From positions 12,700 through 76,699 of the forward strand of contig CAVFAY010000012.1 of assembly GCA_963620595.1 (NCBI GenBank): a stretch of 64,000 nucleotides of DNA. The letters are read 5' to 3'. Shown here one piece after another: positions 38,902 to 48,097 of this stretch (positions within the stretch are counted from its first letter, which is position 1; each line of letters starts with the position of its first letter). The notes below the pieces were generated by a model, which saw only the letters and a program-made list of their open reading frames with translations, ran no database searches and was not told where the DNA came from. The position numbers and the translations under genes were made by a program. This DNA is from Butyricicoccus_A sp963620595. GTDB lineage: Bacteria > Bacillota > Clostridia > Oscillospirales > Butyricicoccaceae.

Positions 38902-40110
38902 ATGGAACGTGTTGTTTATTCGGATAACGCGGCTACCACACCAATTTCCAAGAACGTATATAACGCGATGCTGCCGTATCTGACCACAGGCTATGGCAAC
39001 CCGTCCAGCCTGTACAAGCTGGGTCGTGATGAGAAAAAGGCGATGGATGAAGCACGCGGCCATCTGGCAAAGTTCTTCAACTGTGACCCGAACGAAATTT
39101 ACTTTACTTCCGGCGGATCTGAGGCAGATAACCTGGCAATTAAGGGTCTGTTCTTCTCTGGCAAGCTGCCGAAGAATAAGCGTCATATTATCACCAGCAC
39201 TATTGAGCATCATGCTGTTCTGTACACCTGTGAGTTCATGCAGAAGATCGGCTATGATGTGACCTTCGTCGGCGTAGATGAGCAGGGTCATATCAAGCTG
39301 GATGAGCTGGAAAATGCCATCACAGAGGACACTGCTCTGGTATCCATCATGGCAGCCAACAACGAGATCGGTACTATCCAGGATCTCAAGGCAATTTCCG
39401 ATATTTGCCACAAGCATGGTGTTCTGTTCCATACCGATGCCGTACAGGCTGTTGGTCATATGCGCATTGACGTCAAGGCGATGGGTATTGATATGCTGTC
39501 TCTGTCCGGTCATAAGCTGCATGCACCGAAGGGAACCGGCGCGCTGTACTGCCGCAAGGGCATCAAGCTGGAGCCGCTGATTCACGGCGGCGGACAGGAG
39601 CGCGGCCTGCGTAGCGGTACCGAAAATGTTGCCGGTATCGTTGGTCTGGGCGAAGCGATTCGCTATGCAGATGAAAATCTGGAAAAGAACATGGCCTATG
39701 TCAAGGGTCTGCGTGACCGTCTGATTGAAGGCGTGCTCAAGATTCCGTACTCTCATCTGACCGGCGATCCGGTCAATCGTCTGCCGGGCACCGCAAGCTT
39801 TGTCATTGAGTGCATCGAGGGCGAGTCTCTGGTACTGCGTCTGGATCTGGCAGGCATTGCTTGCTCGACCGGTTCCGCTTGCTCGACCGGCTCTCTCGAT
39901 CCGTCTCATGTTCTGATGGCAATCGGTCTGCCGCACGAGATCGCACACGGTTCTCTGCGCGTTACGCTGAGCGAGCAGAACACCGAGGAAGACGTCGATT
40001 ACTTGATTGAGAAGATCACCTATGTTGTCAAGACCCTGCGTGACATGTCTCCGGTATGGGACGAGATGATTAGCGGTCAGCCGATGCTGAAGATGTTTGA
40101 CAACAAGTAA
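38902..40110 (+). CDS. nifS: Cysteine desulfurase (NifS/IscS)
   Basis: A 402-residue PLP enzyme that takes sulphur from cysteine and hands it to the scaffold NifU. The PLP lysine is K205 in SGHKLHAPKG, and the persulphide cysteine is C327 in GSACSTGSLDPSH; a second CSTGS just before it (C321) doubles the motif. VYSDNAATTPISKNVYNAM and SGGSEADNLAIKG are the usual N-terminal landmarks. AGGAGG precedes the ATG. It is followed 46 bp later by nifU. The symbol nifS is used in the general sense; housekeeping Fe-S assembly is likely. Confidence 0.95.
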   Translation: MERVVYSDNAATTPISKNVYNAMLPYLTTGYGNPSSLYKLGRDEKKAMDEARGHLAKFFNCDPNEIYFTSGGSEADNLAIKGLFFSGKLPKNKRHIITSTIEHHAVLYTCEFMQKIGYDVTFVGVDEQGHIKLDELENAITEDTALVSIMAANNEIGTIQDLKAISDICHKHGVLFHTDAVQAVGHMRIDVKAMGIDMLSLSGHKLHAPKGTGALYCRKGIKLEPLIHGGGQERGLRSGTENVAGIVGLGEAIRYADENLEKNMAYVKGLRDRLIEGVLKIPYSHLTGDPVNRLPGTASFVIECIEGESLVLRLDLAGIACSTGSACSTGSLDPSHVLMAIGLPHEIAHGSLRVTLSEQNTEEDVDYLIEKITYVVKTLRDMSPVWDEMISGQPMLKMFDNK

Positions 40111-40156
40111 GAATCATATTTTAGGAATTGTATTGCAATAAAAGGAGTTTATCACT

Positions 40157-40564
40157 ATGGATTACAGCGAAAAGGTAATGGATCATTTTGCCAATCCGCG
40201 CAATGTCGGCGTGATTGAGGATGCCAATGCTGTCGGCGAAGTAGGCAATGCCAAGTGCGGCGACATCATGAAGATGTATATGAAGATCAACGATGAGGGC
40301 GTCATCGAGGACATCAAGTTCAAGACCTTCGGCTGCGGCGCAGCCGTTGCAACCAGCTCGATGGCAACTGAGATGGTCAAGGGCAAGACCATTGAAGAGG
40401 CACTCAAGCTGACAAACAAGGCAGTGGCAGAGGCTCTGGACGGTCTGCCGCCGGTAAAGATGCACTGCTCTGTTCTGGCTGAAGAGGCCATTCAGGCAGC
40501 TCTGACCGACTACTATACCCGCAAGGGTCTGAATCCGGACGACTATATCCCGAAGAAGAAGTAA
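40157..40564 (+). CDS. nifU: Iron-sulphur cluster scaffold NifU/IscU
   Basis: A 135-residue single-domain scaffold on which Fe-S clusters are built. The ligands are in place: C34 and D36 (NAKCGD), C60 (FGCGAA) and C104 (MHCSVLAEEAI). It has only the U-type N domain, with no ferredoxin-like or C-terminal Nfu domain, so it corresponds to IscU rather than full NifU. AAAGGAG precedes the ATG. A terminator follows 29 bp after the stop. Confidence 0.95.
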   Translation: MDYSEKVMDHFANPRNVGVIEDANAVGEVGNAKCGDIMKMYMKINDEGVIEDIKFKTFGCGAAVATSSMATEMVKGKTIEEALKLTNKAVAEALDGLPPVKMHCSVLAEEAIQAALTDYYTRKGLNPDDYIPKKK

Positions 40565-40593
40565 GAAAATAATCTAACATTTCATCGAAATAA

Positions 40594-40619
40594 GCCGCAT
40601 ACGTTTGTATGCGGCCTTT
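40594..40619 (+). terminator. Terminator of nifS-nifU
   Basis: A perfect 9-bp stem GCCGCATAC/GTATGCGGC (40594-40602 with 40607-40615) with a GTTT loop and four T, ending 27 bp before the mfd start. Confidence 0.85.
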
Positions 40620-40646
40620 TCGGCATGTATAAGGAGAAATTTTCCT

Positions 40647-43600
40647 ATGGAGCGTATCACACAGCTAATTGCTGATTTAACAGAATATGACAGCATTGCG
40701 GAGGGACTAAAAGCGGGCAAATCACCGATTGAGGTGACAGGACTCGCACCGATTCACAAGGCAAATTTGACGGCGGCTCTGGCAGGTCAGCTGCACAAAC
40801 AGGCGGTTGTCATCTGTGCGGATGATTTGGCGTGCAGCCGTATGGCGCATGACCTGGAAGCTTTTTCGGAACGTCCGGTAGAGATTCTTCCGGCGCGTGA
40901 ATTTGTGTTTCATAATATTGAATCATCATCCCGCGAGTATGAGCACAAGCGCATTTCTGCTCTGCGCGATTTGCAGCTCGGAAAAAAGACCATCGTCACA
41001 ACGATTCCTGCGCTGCTCATGGCGACCATGCCGCCGGAAAAAATGCAGGAAGCTATGTTTTCCATTGATTTCAACGAAGAATATGACATTGACGAGTTGA
41101 TGCAAAAACTGCTTTTGGCGGGGTATCGGAGATGTATGCAGGTAGAAGGTGAGGGTCAATTTTCTGTCCGCGGCGGTATTCTGGATATTTTTGTGCCGGG
41201 AGAAGATTATCCGGTGCGCATTGAGTTTTTTGATACCGAAGTGGACACCATGTCGTATTTCGATATTGGCTCTCAGCGGCGCACGCGCTCACTGGAAAAG
41301 CTGCTGTGCGTGCCCAATATGGAGGTTTTGCCGACGCTTGCGCCGGATGGCATCAAAGGCTTGGTCAATAAGCTGACCGGTATTATGCTCTCGCGCACCA
41401 ATAAGCATCCGGATTTGGATCGCAATTTGCGCCGTGATATAGAACGGCTCAACAATGATGGCATTTTTCCGGCAGCAGATAAGTATCTGCCGCTGATTTA
41501 TCCTAAATTGACGTCTGCGGTCGAGTACATTCCGGAAGATGCGCTGGTCTGTTTTGATGATTTCCGCGCCGTGCGCGAGGCAGCCCGCGTGTTTACGCTG
41601 CGTATGAAAGAGGATGTCGAGGCGCTGCTGGAGCGCGGACAGATCTTTGGAAAAAACGCGATATATCAGCATAGTCTGGAAGAGGCGATGCAGCGTCTGG
41701 AAGCAAACAGTGTGCTGTACTTGGAAACGTTCTTAAGCTCTATGCCGGAATGTCCGCCGAAACAGGTCACAGAAATCACGGCAAAACAGCTGTCACCGTA
41801 TTCCGGAAACACAGAAGCCGCAGCTTCGGATATTCGCGCTTATCAGGATATGAACTACCGTGTAATTGTGCTGTGTTCCGGCGATATGCGCCGCACGACG
41901 ATGAAGGACATTTTACAGGAGCACGGCATTGATGCACGGGTGACGGATCGGCTGCCGCGTCCGGGCGGTGTCAGTATTTTAGAGGGCAGCTTGTCTGCCG
42001 GTATGGAATATCCTTCGCTCAAGACTGCGGTTTTGACCGAAGGACAGATGCTTGCTGCCCGAAAAAAGAAGAAAGAACGGCGAAAAAAATCCAATCGAGA
42101 TCATGTGCGCAGTTATACGGATCTGACACCGGGTGATTTGGTTGTTCATGAGCACCATGGCATCGGCCGATTTGTCGGCATGGAGCGAATGCGGGTAGAA
42201 GGTACGTATCAGGATTTTGTAAAAATTGCGTTTGCCGGTACGGATTTCCTGTATGTTCCGGCGACAAGTCTGAATTTGATCTCCAAATATATCGGTGCCG
42301 GTTCGGATGCCGCGGAGAGCGGACGTGTGCGGCTCAACAAACTGGGCGGTACAGAATGGCAAAAGACACGAAGCAAGGCAAAGGCAGCAGTCAAAGAGCT
42401 GGCGGTCAATTTGATTGCGCTGTATGCAGAGCGCGAGCGCAAGCGCGGCTATGCCTTCCAGAAGGATGACAGCTGGCAGCATGAGTTCGAAGCGGCATTT
42501 GAACACGAGGAAACCGAAGATCAGCTTCGCTGTGTGCAGGAAATCAAACAGGATATGGAATCCGAGCGTCCGATGGATCGTCTGCTGTGCGGTGATGTCG
42601 GCTTTGGTAAAACCGAAGTGGCATTGCGCGCCGTCATGAAGTGTGTGATGGGCGGAAAACAGGCAGCGATTCTCGTACCGACGACGGTATTGGCGCGACA
42701 GCATTATTTGACCTGTATTGCGCGTTTTTCCGGCTGGCCGATTAAGATTGAGATGCTCAGCCGCTTCAAAACAGCCAAAGAACAGAAAATTATTCTGGAA
42801 AAGGTCAAGACCGGACAGGTCGATCTGCTTATCGGCACGCATAAGCTGTTCAACAAGAGCATGAAATTCAAAGATTTGGGCTTGCTGATTATTGACGAGG
42901 AACAGCGATTCGGCGTATCGCATAAGGAAAAGCTCAAAGAAATGGCGCGGCAGGTGGATGTGCTCACGCTGTCTGCAACGCCGATTCCGCGCACGCTGAA
43001 TATGGCGTTGTCCGGCATTCGTGATATGTCCGTGCTCGAAGAGCCGCCGCAGGATCGACATCCGGTACAGACCTATGTGATGGAATATGATGCCGGTGTC
43101 ATTGCCGAGGCAATGCGGCGGGAGTTTTACCGCGGCGGACAGACCTATTATCTGCACAATGAGGTCAGCACGATTGATACCTGCGCGGCAAAACTGAAAA
43201 AGATGCTGCCGGATGCGGAGATTGCTGTGGCACACGGCAAGATGAGTCAGCGAGAGCTGTCGCGGATTATGACGCGCATGAGTGATGGCGATATTGATGT
43301 ACTTGTGTGCACGACGATTATTGAAACTGGTATTGACATTGCCAATGCCAATACCCTGATTATCGAGGATGCTGATCACATGGGGCTGTCTCAGCTGCAT
43401 CAGCTGCGCGGCCGTGTCGGACGCTCGGCGCGACATGCGTTTGCGTATTTTACGTTCCAGCGCGGCAAGACATTATCAGATATTTCGCAGAAGCGGCTGA
43501 ATGCCGTGCGGGAATTTGCGGAATTTGGTTCCGGCTTCAAGATTGCGATGCGAGATTTGGAGATTCGCGGCGCAGGCAATGTGCTCGGCGCCGAGCAGTC

Positions 43601-44159
43601 GGGTCATTTGATGAATGTCGGCTATGATTTGTATTTGAAGCTGCTCGAAGAAGCAGTATTGGAAGAAAAGGGCGAAAAGCCGCGTTCCAGCACCGATTGC
43701 ACGGTAGAATTGCTGGTCAATGCCAATTTGCCGGAGAAATATGTCGAGGATTCCGGTCAGCGCGTGGATTTGTATCGCCGCATTGCTGCGATTCATACAG
43801 AAGAAGAGCGCGCCGACTTGCTGGATGAGATGATTGACCGCTTTGGTGAACCGCCGGCTTCCGCCGTTGCGCTGTGTGATATTGCCCTGCTGCGCGCGCG
43901 TGCTGCGGTACAGGACATCATGGACATTCGCCAGAAGGACGGCAGAATCTATCTGACTTGGGCAAAGGATAGCACCGATCTGCGTCGGATGGCGGCACTG
44001 TGCGGGATGCAGAAATATAAGGGACGCTTGCTGCTCAATGCAGGCGAGGAACCGTATCTGTCTCTGCGTCTGAATCCGAAGGAGCGCCCGCTTGCCATGG
44101 CGCAGGAGCTGGTTTCGCTGTATGCCCAGCTCGGAGAGAAACAAACAGATGACGAGTAA
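40647..44159 (+). CDS. mfd: Transcription-repair coupling factor Mfd
   Basis: A 1170-residue translocase that removes stalled RNA polymerase and recruits UvrA. The UvrB-like N-terminal modules span about 1-380 (EGQFSVRGGILDIFVPGEDYP). The CarD-like RNA-polymerase-interaction domain is near 490-560 (DLTPGDLVVHEHHGIGRFVG). The RecG-like translocase has Walker A LLCGDVGFGKTEVALRA near 650 and DEEQRFG near 750, then HQLRGRVGRS. The TRCF C-terminal domain follows (about 1010-1110). The frame is open 14 codons upstream, but AAGGAG at 10 bases sets MERITQL. Confidence 0.97.
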   Translation: MERITQLIADLTEYDSIAEGLKAGKSPIEVTGLAPIHKANLTAALAGQLHKQAVVICADDLACSRMAHDLEAFSERPVEILPAREFVFHNIESSSREYEHKRISALRDLQLGKKTIVTTIPALLMATMPPEKMQEAMFSIDFNEEYDIDELMQKLLLAGYRRCMQVEGEGQFSVRGGILDIFVPGEDYPVRIEFFDTEVDTMSYFDIGSQRRTRSLEKLLCVPNMEVLPTLAPDGIKGLVNKLTGIMLSRTNKHPDLDRNLRRDIERLNNDGIFPAADKYLPLIYPKLTSAVEYIPEDALVCFDDFRAVREAARVFTLRMKEDVEALLERGQIFGKNAIYQHSLEEAMQRLEANSVLYLETFLSSMPECPPKQVTEITAKQLSPYSGNTEAAASDIRAYQDMNYRVIVLCSGDMRRTTMKDILQEHGIDARVTDRLPRPGGVSILEGSLSAGMEYPSLKTAVLTEGQMLAARKKKKERRKKSNRDHVRSYTDLTPGDLVVHEHHGIGRFVGMERMRVEGTYQDFVKIAFAGTDFLYVPATSLNLISKYIGAGSDAAESGRVRLNKLGGTEWQKTRSKAKAAVKELAVNLIALYAERERKRGYAFQKDDSWQHEFEAAFEHEETEDQLRCVQEIKQDMESERPMDRLLCGDVGFGKTEVALRAVMKCVMGGKQAAILVPTTVLARQHYLTCIARFSGWPIKIEMLSRFKTAKEQKIILEKVKTGQVDLLIGTHKLFNKSMKFKDLGLLIIDEEQRFGVSHKEKLKEMARQVDVLTLSATPIPRTLNMALSGIRDMSVLEEPPQDRHPVQTYVMEYDAGVIAEAMRREFYRGGQTYYLHNEVSTIDTCAAKLKKMLPDAEIAVAHGKMSQRELSRIMTRMSDGDIDVLVCTTIIETGIDIANANTLIIEDADHMGLSQLHQLRGRVGRSARHAFAYFTFQRGKTLSDISQKRLNAVREFAEFGSGFKIAMRDLEIRGAGNVLGAEQSGHLMNVGYDLYLKLLEEAVLEEKGEKPRSSTDCTVELLVNANLPEKYVEDSGQRVDLYRRIAAIHTEEERADLLDEMIDRFGEPPASAVALCDIALLRARAAVQDIMDIRQKDGRIYLTWAKDSTDLRRMAALCGMQKYKGRLLLNAGEEPYLSLRLNPKERPLAMAQELVSLYAQLGEKQTDDE

Positions 44160-44192
44160 TATAAAATAAACAATATTATACTATTGGTATAT

Positions 44193-44240
44193 AAGCCGTG
44201 CCGGTTTCGGAATCAACGAAGCTGACACGGTTTGTTTTTT
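44193..44240 (+). terminator. Terminator of mfd
   Basis: An 8-bp outer stem (44193-44200 with 44226-44233, one G-U) with an inner CCGGTTTCGG turn and a T6 tract, 33 bp after the stop. Repeat A copy 4 follows nine bases later. Confidence 0.75.
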
Positions 44241-44248
44241 GCGTGCTG

Positions 44249-44300
44249 CTCCTTCCGTCACGGCTTGCGCCGCGCCACCTTCCTCAGAGAGGAAGGCTTT
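44249..44300 (-). repeat. Dispersed structured repeat, module A, copy 4 (inverted)
   Basis: Reverse complement of module A (CTCCTTCC arm, CGGC-type hairpin, CCTTCCTC/GAGGAAGG hairpin). Its outer flank at 44301-44324 matches, in reverse, the flank of copy 3. The flank runs to within 18 bp of the CIRCE element. Confidence 0.92.
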
Positions 44301-44341
44301 CGGGAGAGCCGAGAAGCCGGTACGAGCAGCTCTGTCAGGAA

Positions 44342-44368
44342 TTAGCACTCTCGTGTATTGAGTGCTAA
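44342..44368. promoter_or_regulatory. CIRCE operator (HrcA site)
   Basis: TTAGCACTC, nine bases, GAGTGCTAA: a perfect match to the HrcA-binding CIRCE consensus, 127 bp upstream of clpB. It lies 29 bp upstream of the best -35 box, rather than in the transcript leader as usual. TTGAGT within its 3' half could be the -35 of a second, weaker promoter (17 bases, TGTAAC). Confidence 0.96.
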
Positions 44369-44396
44369 AATTAACAAACTTGTAACAAATATTCCC

Positions 44397-44425
44397 TTGC
44401 ATTTCCTTTTAGGCGGAACTATAAT
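44397..44425 (+). promoter_or_regulatory. clpB promoter
   Basis: TTGCAT, 17 bases, TATAAT. The leader between it and the start contains an imperfect inverted repeat (TGTGTCACAT/ATGATACACA at 44452-44471) flanked by GGAC/GTCC, which would fold as an RNA hairpin. Confidence 0.75.
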
Positions 44426-44495
44426 GCAGGTGTTAGGAAATCCAAGGACAATGTGTCACATATGATACACAGTCCAGCCAAGGGAGGTAACCTTT

Positions 44496-47111
44496 ATGAA
44501 TGCACAGAAATTTACGCAAAAATCTCTGGAAGCAATCCAAGACGCGAACGCGCTGTACAATGAATACGGCAATGCGGAGATGGGACAGGAACATCTGCTG
44601 CTGGCTTTGCTGCATCAGGACGGCGGCTTGATTGCCCAGCTTATGACAAAAATGGGCATTGACCCGAATAATCTGGAAAGACAGACCCGACAGGCAGTGG
44701 AAAAGCTGCCGCGTGTATCCGGCGGACGCGATGCCAGCCGCATGTATGTAACTGCGGATCTGCAAAAGACCTTGAATGAGGCGGAACACGCCGCAGAGCA
44801 GATGAAGGACGAGTTTGTTTCCGTTGAGCATCTGTTCCTTGCCCTGATCGACACCGCCGCAGGTTCGGTTCGTGATCTGTTTCGCACATTCGGCATTCAG
44901 AAAAACAACTTTTTGCAGGCACTGTCCTCTGTGCGCGGCAATCAGCGCGTGACAACGGATTCTCCGGAAGACACCTATGATGCGCTGAAGAAATACGGCA
45001 CGGATCTGGTCGAGCAGGCACGTCAGAAAAAGATGGATCCGGTTATCGGTCGAGATGACGAGATTCGTAATGTCATCCGTATTCTGTCTCGAAAGACCAA
45101 GAACAATCCGGTTCTGATCGGTGAACCGGGCGTCGGCAAGACTGCCATTGCAGAAGGTCTGGCACAGCGTATTGTGCGCGGTGATGTACCGGGTACGCTG
45201 AAAGACAAGACCATTTTCTCTCTGGATATGGGCTCGTTGGTTGCCGGTGCTAAGTATCGCGGCGAATTTGAGGAACGTCTGAAGGCGGTTCTGAACGAAG
45301 TCAAAAAGAGTGAAGGCCATATCATTCTGTTCATTGATGAGTTGCATACCATTGTTGGTGCAGGCAAGACAGACGGTGCCATGGACGCCGGCAACCTGTT
45401 AAAGCCAATGCTGGCGCGCGGTGAACTGCATTGTATCGGTGCAACGACACTGAACGAGTATCGCCAGTATATCGAAAAGGATCCGGCTCTGGAGCGTCGT
45501 TTCCAGACCGTTATGGTCGGTGAGCCGACAGTAGAAGATACCATTGCCATTCTGCGTGGCCTGAAGGAACGCTATGAAGTATATCACGGCGTAAAAATTC
45601 AGGATTCTGCCCTGATTGCAGCGGCTACACTGTCCAATCGGTATATTACCGATAGATTCCTGCCGGATAAGGCTATTGATCTGGTCGATGAAGCGTGTGC
45701 GATGATTCGTACAGAAATCGACTCCATGCCGACAGAATTGGATGTCATTCAGCGCAAAATCATTCAGCACGAAATCGAAGAAGCTGCCCTCAAGAAGGAA
45801 GATGACAAGCTGTCCAAGGAGCATCTGGCAGAAATCCAGAAGGAACTGGCAGAGATGCGCGAGCAGTTCAATTCGATGAAGGCGCGCTGGGACAACGAAA
45901 AGAATGCCATCGGCAAGGTACAGAAGCTGCGCGCGGATATTGAGCAGTTAAATGCGGATATTGAGCGAGCACAGGAAAATTATGACCTCAACAAGGCTGC
46001 GGAACTCAAATACGGTCGTCTGCCGGAACTGAAAAAGCAGCTGGAAGAGGAAGAAGCGAAGGCTGAGCAGGCAGAGGGCAAGCACACTCTGCTGCGTGAT
46101 AAGGTCACCGATGAAGAAATTGCCCGCATTATCGAGCGTTGGACGGGTATTCCGGTCGCTCGCCTGATGGAAGGCGAGCGCGAGAAACTACTGCATCTGG
46201 AAGATACGCTGCATGAACGCGTTATCGGTCAGGATGAAGCTGTCAAGCGCGTATCCGAAGCCATTCTGCGTTCCCGCGCAGGCATTCAGGACCCGAATCG
46301 CCCGATTGGTTCGTTCCTGTTCCTCGGCCCGACTGGTGTCGGCAAGACCGAGCTGGCAAAGACGCTGGCCGCTACTCTGTTTGATGATGAAAAGAATCTG
46401 GTTCGTATTGATATGTCGGAATACATGGAGAAATACTCCGTCTCTCGTCTGATCGGTGCACCTCCGGGATATGTCGGCTATGAAGAGGGCGGTCAGCTGA
46501 CCGAAGCGGTTCGCAGAAAGCCGTACTCCGTCGTCCTGTTCGATGAGGTAGAGAAGGCACATCCGGATGTATTCAATGTTCTGTTGCAGGTATTGGATGA
46601 CGGTCGAATTACCGACTCACAGGGTCGTACCGTAGACTTCAAGAACACGATTATCATTCTGACATCCAACCTTGGTTCTTCTGTTCTGCTCGATGGCATC
46701 GGCGCAGACGGTGAAATTCGTGAGGATGCCAAGCAGCAGGTACATGAGCTGTTGCGCCGCTCGTTCCGTCCGGAATTCCTCAACCGTCTGGATGAGATTG
46801 TCTTCTACAAGCCGCTGACCAAGGAGAACATCACGGGCATCATTGATCTGCTGATTCGGGCACTGAGCAAGCGTCTGGAAGACAAGCAGCTGTCCGTGGA
46901 ACTGACCGATGCGGCAAAGCAGTATGTCATTGACAACGGATACGATCCGGTTTACGGTGCTCGTCCGCTCAAGCGCTTCCTGCAGCGCAATGTCGAGACG
47001 CTGCTCGGCAGAACTATTATTGCCGGTGATTTGTCCGAAGGCACAAAGCTGGTTGTCGATTATCAGAATGGCGAATTGACGGTTACACCGGTGTCTGTTG
47101 TCACTGAATAA
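44496..47111 (+). CDS. clpB: ATP-dependent disaggregase ClpB
   Basis: An 871-residue Hsp100 chaperone that pulls proteins out of aggregates with DnaK. An N domain (1-145) precedes NBD1 with Walker A GEPGVGKTAIAEGL (about 208), an M-domain coiled coil (about 410-530, QKELAEMREQFNSMKARWDNEK) and NBD2 with Walker A GPTGVGKTELAKTL (about 611). The M domain separates it from ClpA/ClpC. AAGGGAGG precedes the ATG. The CIRCE element upstream predicts HrcA control; no CtsR heptad repeat was seen. It is monocistronic, with a terminator at 47160-47195. Confidence 0.97.
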   Translation: MNAQKFTQKSLEAIQDANALYNEYGNAEMGQEHLLLALLHQDGGLIAQLMTKMGIDPNNLERQTRQAVEKLPRVSGGRDASRMYVTADLQKTLNEAEHAAEQMKDEFVSVEHLFLALIDTAAGSVRDLFRTFGIQKNNFLQALSSVRGNQRVTTDSPEDTYDALKKYGTDLVEQARQKKMDPVIGRDDEIRNVIRILSRKTKNNPVLIGEPGVGKTAIAEGLAQRIVRGDVPGTLKDKTIFSLDMGSLVAGAKYRGEFEERLKAVLNEVKKSEGHIILFIDELHTIVGAGKTDGAMDAGNLLKPMLARGELHCIGATTLNEYRQYIEKDPALERRFQTVMVGEPTVEDTIAILRGLKERYEVYHGVKIQDSALIAAATLSNRYITDRFLPDKAIDLVDEACAMIRTEIDSMPTELDVIQRKIIQHEIEEAALKKEDDKLSKEHLAEIQKELAEMREQFNSMKARWDNEKNAIGKVQKLRADIEQLNADIERAQENYDLNKAAELKYGRLPELKKQLEEEEAKAEQAEGKHTLLRDKVTDEEIARIIERWTGIPVARLMEGEREKLLHLEDTLHERVIGQDEAVKRVSEAILRSRAGIQDPNRPIGSFLFLGPTGVGKTELAKTLAATLFDDEKNLVRIDMSEYMEKYSVSRLIGAPPGYVGYEEGGQLTEAVRRKPYSVVLFDEVEKAHPDVFNVLLQVLDDGRITDSQGRTVDFKNTIIILTSNLGSSVLLDGIGADGEIREDAKQQVHELLRRSFRPEFLNRLDEIVFYKPLTKENITGIIDLLIRALSKRLEDKQLSVELTDAAKQYVIDNGYDPVYGARPLKRFLQRNVETLLGRTIIAGDLSEGTKLVVDYQNGELTVTPVSVVTE

Positions 47112-47159
47112 TAGGTGAAAAATGCACATTTGTGCAAAAAATAAATATCGTATATTGTT

Positions 47160-47195
47160 AAAAAGACAGTCTTGTGAAAACAGGGCTGTCTTTTT
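47160..47195 (+). terminator. Terminator of clpB
   Basis: A 10-bp stem AAAAAGACAG/CTGTCTTTTT (47160-47169 with 47186-47195) with further inner pairs. The next 170 bp (47196-47365) are AT-rich with no feature seen. Confidence 0.85.
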
Positions 47196-47365
47196 GCTGC
47201 TTTTTTGGTATTTATATAAAAATGTCTAATCAAAAATAGACAACAGAACGGTGCACGGTTTGTGAATATCGGACAAAATGCGGAAGAACACCTCGATATA
47301 TTGCAGTATATGCGACAAAAATGACAAAAATAGCCGTTCACAGCTCGAAAAATAAAAAGAATAAC

Positions 47366-47394
47366 TTGACAAAAAGAAAAATGCGTTCTAAGAT
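47366..47394 (+). promoter_or_regulatory. Promoter of the Sel1-repeat gene
   Basis: TTGACA (perfect), 17 bases, TAAGAT, 84 bp before the start codon. Confidence 0.7.
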
Positions 47395-47478
47395 ATGACG
47401 AGTGCAGAAAGGTACGACAAAAAAGCACGGAAAAAGATAAGTATGATGTGAGCTGCGGAGCAGCGGGGGAATAAGCAT

Positions 47479-47874
47479 ATGAAGAAGGAAAGTCCGAGCG
47501 AGCCGTTCTGTATCTCCTTGGAGGAAACCGAGAATGACATTGGAGAATCAGAGAACGAAAGTCTGAAAAAATTTTGGGAGAAAATACAGCTCGAACAGGA
47601 TGTCGATGCGATGGAATACATTGGACTGGCGTATGTCTATGGAAACAGCGGGCTTCCAACGAGCTTTGAAAAGGGAATTGGATTTCTGTATCTGGCTGCA
47701 AAGGGCGGCTGCACGACAGCACAGCATTATATGGCAGATTGCTATGCCTATGGCATCGGCGTGGAACAGGATGCAGATACCGCCTGCGACTATTATCGTC
47801 TGGCTATCCAAGATACTGACGTTGACATGCGGCAAACCGCACAAAGCCAGCTGGAACGATTGAAACAAGAATGA
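47479..47874 (+). CDS. Small Sel1-like repeat protein
   Basis: A 131-residue cytosolic protein with two to three Sel1-like (TPR-related) helical repeats: DAMEYIGLAYVYGNSGLPTSFEKGIGFLYLAAKGG and CTTAQHYMADCYAYGIGVEQDADTACDYYRLA. The first 40 residues are acidic and lack repeats. Such proteins usually act as interaction scaffolds; the partner is unknown. A G-rich GGGGGAA lies about nine bases before the ATG. It has its own promoter and a strong terminator, so it is expressed alone. Confidence 0.75.
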   Translation: MKKESPSEPFCISLEETENDIGESENESLKKFWEKIQLEQDVDAMEYIGLAYVYGNSGLPTSFEKGIGFLYLAAKGGCTTAQHYMADCYAYGIGVEQDADTACDYYRLAIQDTDVDMRQTAQSQLERLKQE

Positions 47875-47899
47875 AAAAGCCGCCCAAGGCGGCTTTTTT
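47875..47899 (+). terminator. Terminator of the Sel1 gene
   Basis: A perfect 10-bp stem AAAAGCCGCC/GGCGGCTTTT with a CAA loop (47875-47897), then TT, directly at the stop codon. Confidence 0.9.
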
Positions 47900-47907
47900 G
47901 CTGTCTG

Positions 47908-47953
47908 AAAGCCCTCTCTGTCGCTGCGCGACATCTCTACCGAAGGGAGAGAC
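47908..47953 (+). repeat. Dispersed structured repeat, module C, copy 2
   Basis: CCCTCTC arm, GTCGC/GCGAC hairpin and a weakened TCTCTACC/GGGAGAGA hairpin. It has the same 46-base length and the same GACAAxTTTG continuation as 37767-37812. It stands alone, without A or B. Confidence 0.88.
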
Positions 47954-48033
47954 AAATTTGAATGATGCGTGAGGGGAAAATCCAGTACATAGTATTTAAA
48001 ACAAACAAAGCGTACTAATTCATATGAAGCAAC

Positions 48034-48062
48034 TTGATTTTTGTAACAAAATAGTTTATGAT
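48034..48062 (+). promoter_or_regulatory. Promoter of the DUF1836 gene
   Basis: TTGATT, 17 bases, TATGAT, 35 bp before the start codon. Confidence 0.65.
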
Positions 48063-48097
48063 ACTACCAAAGGTTGTGAAGGACAAGAGGTGTAGAT

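Noticed and set aside
7926..47953. Repeat modules as a CRISPR array or insertion sequence
   Set aside because: Copies are scattered over 40 kb, have no regular spacers, and encode no transposase or Cas protein.
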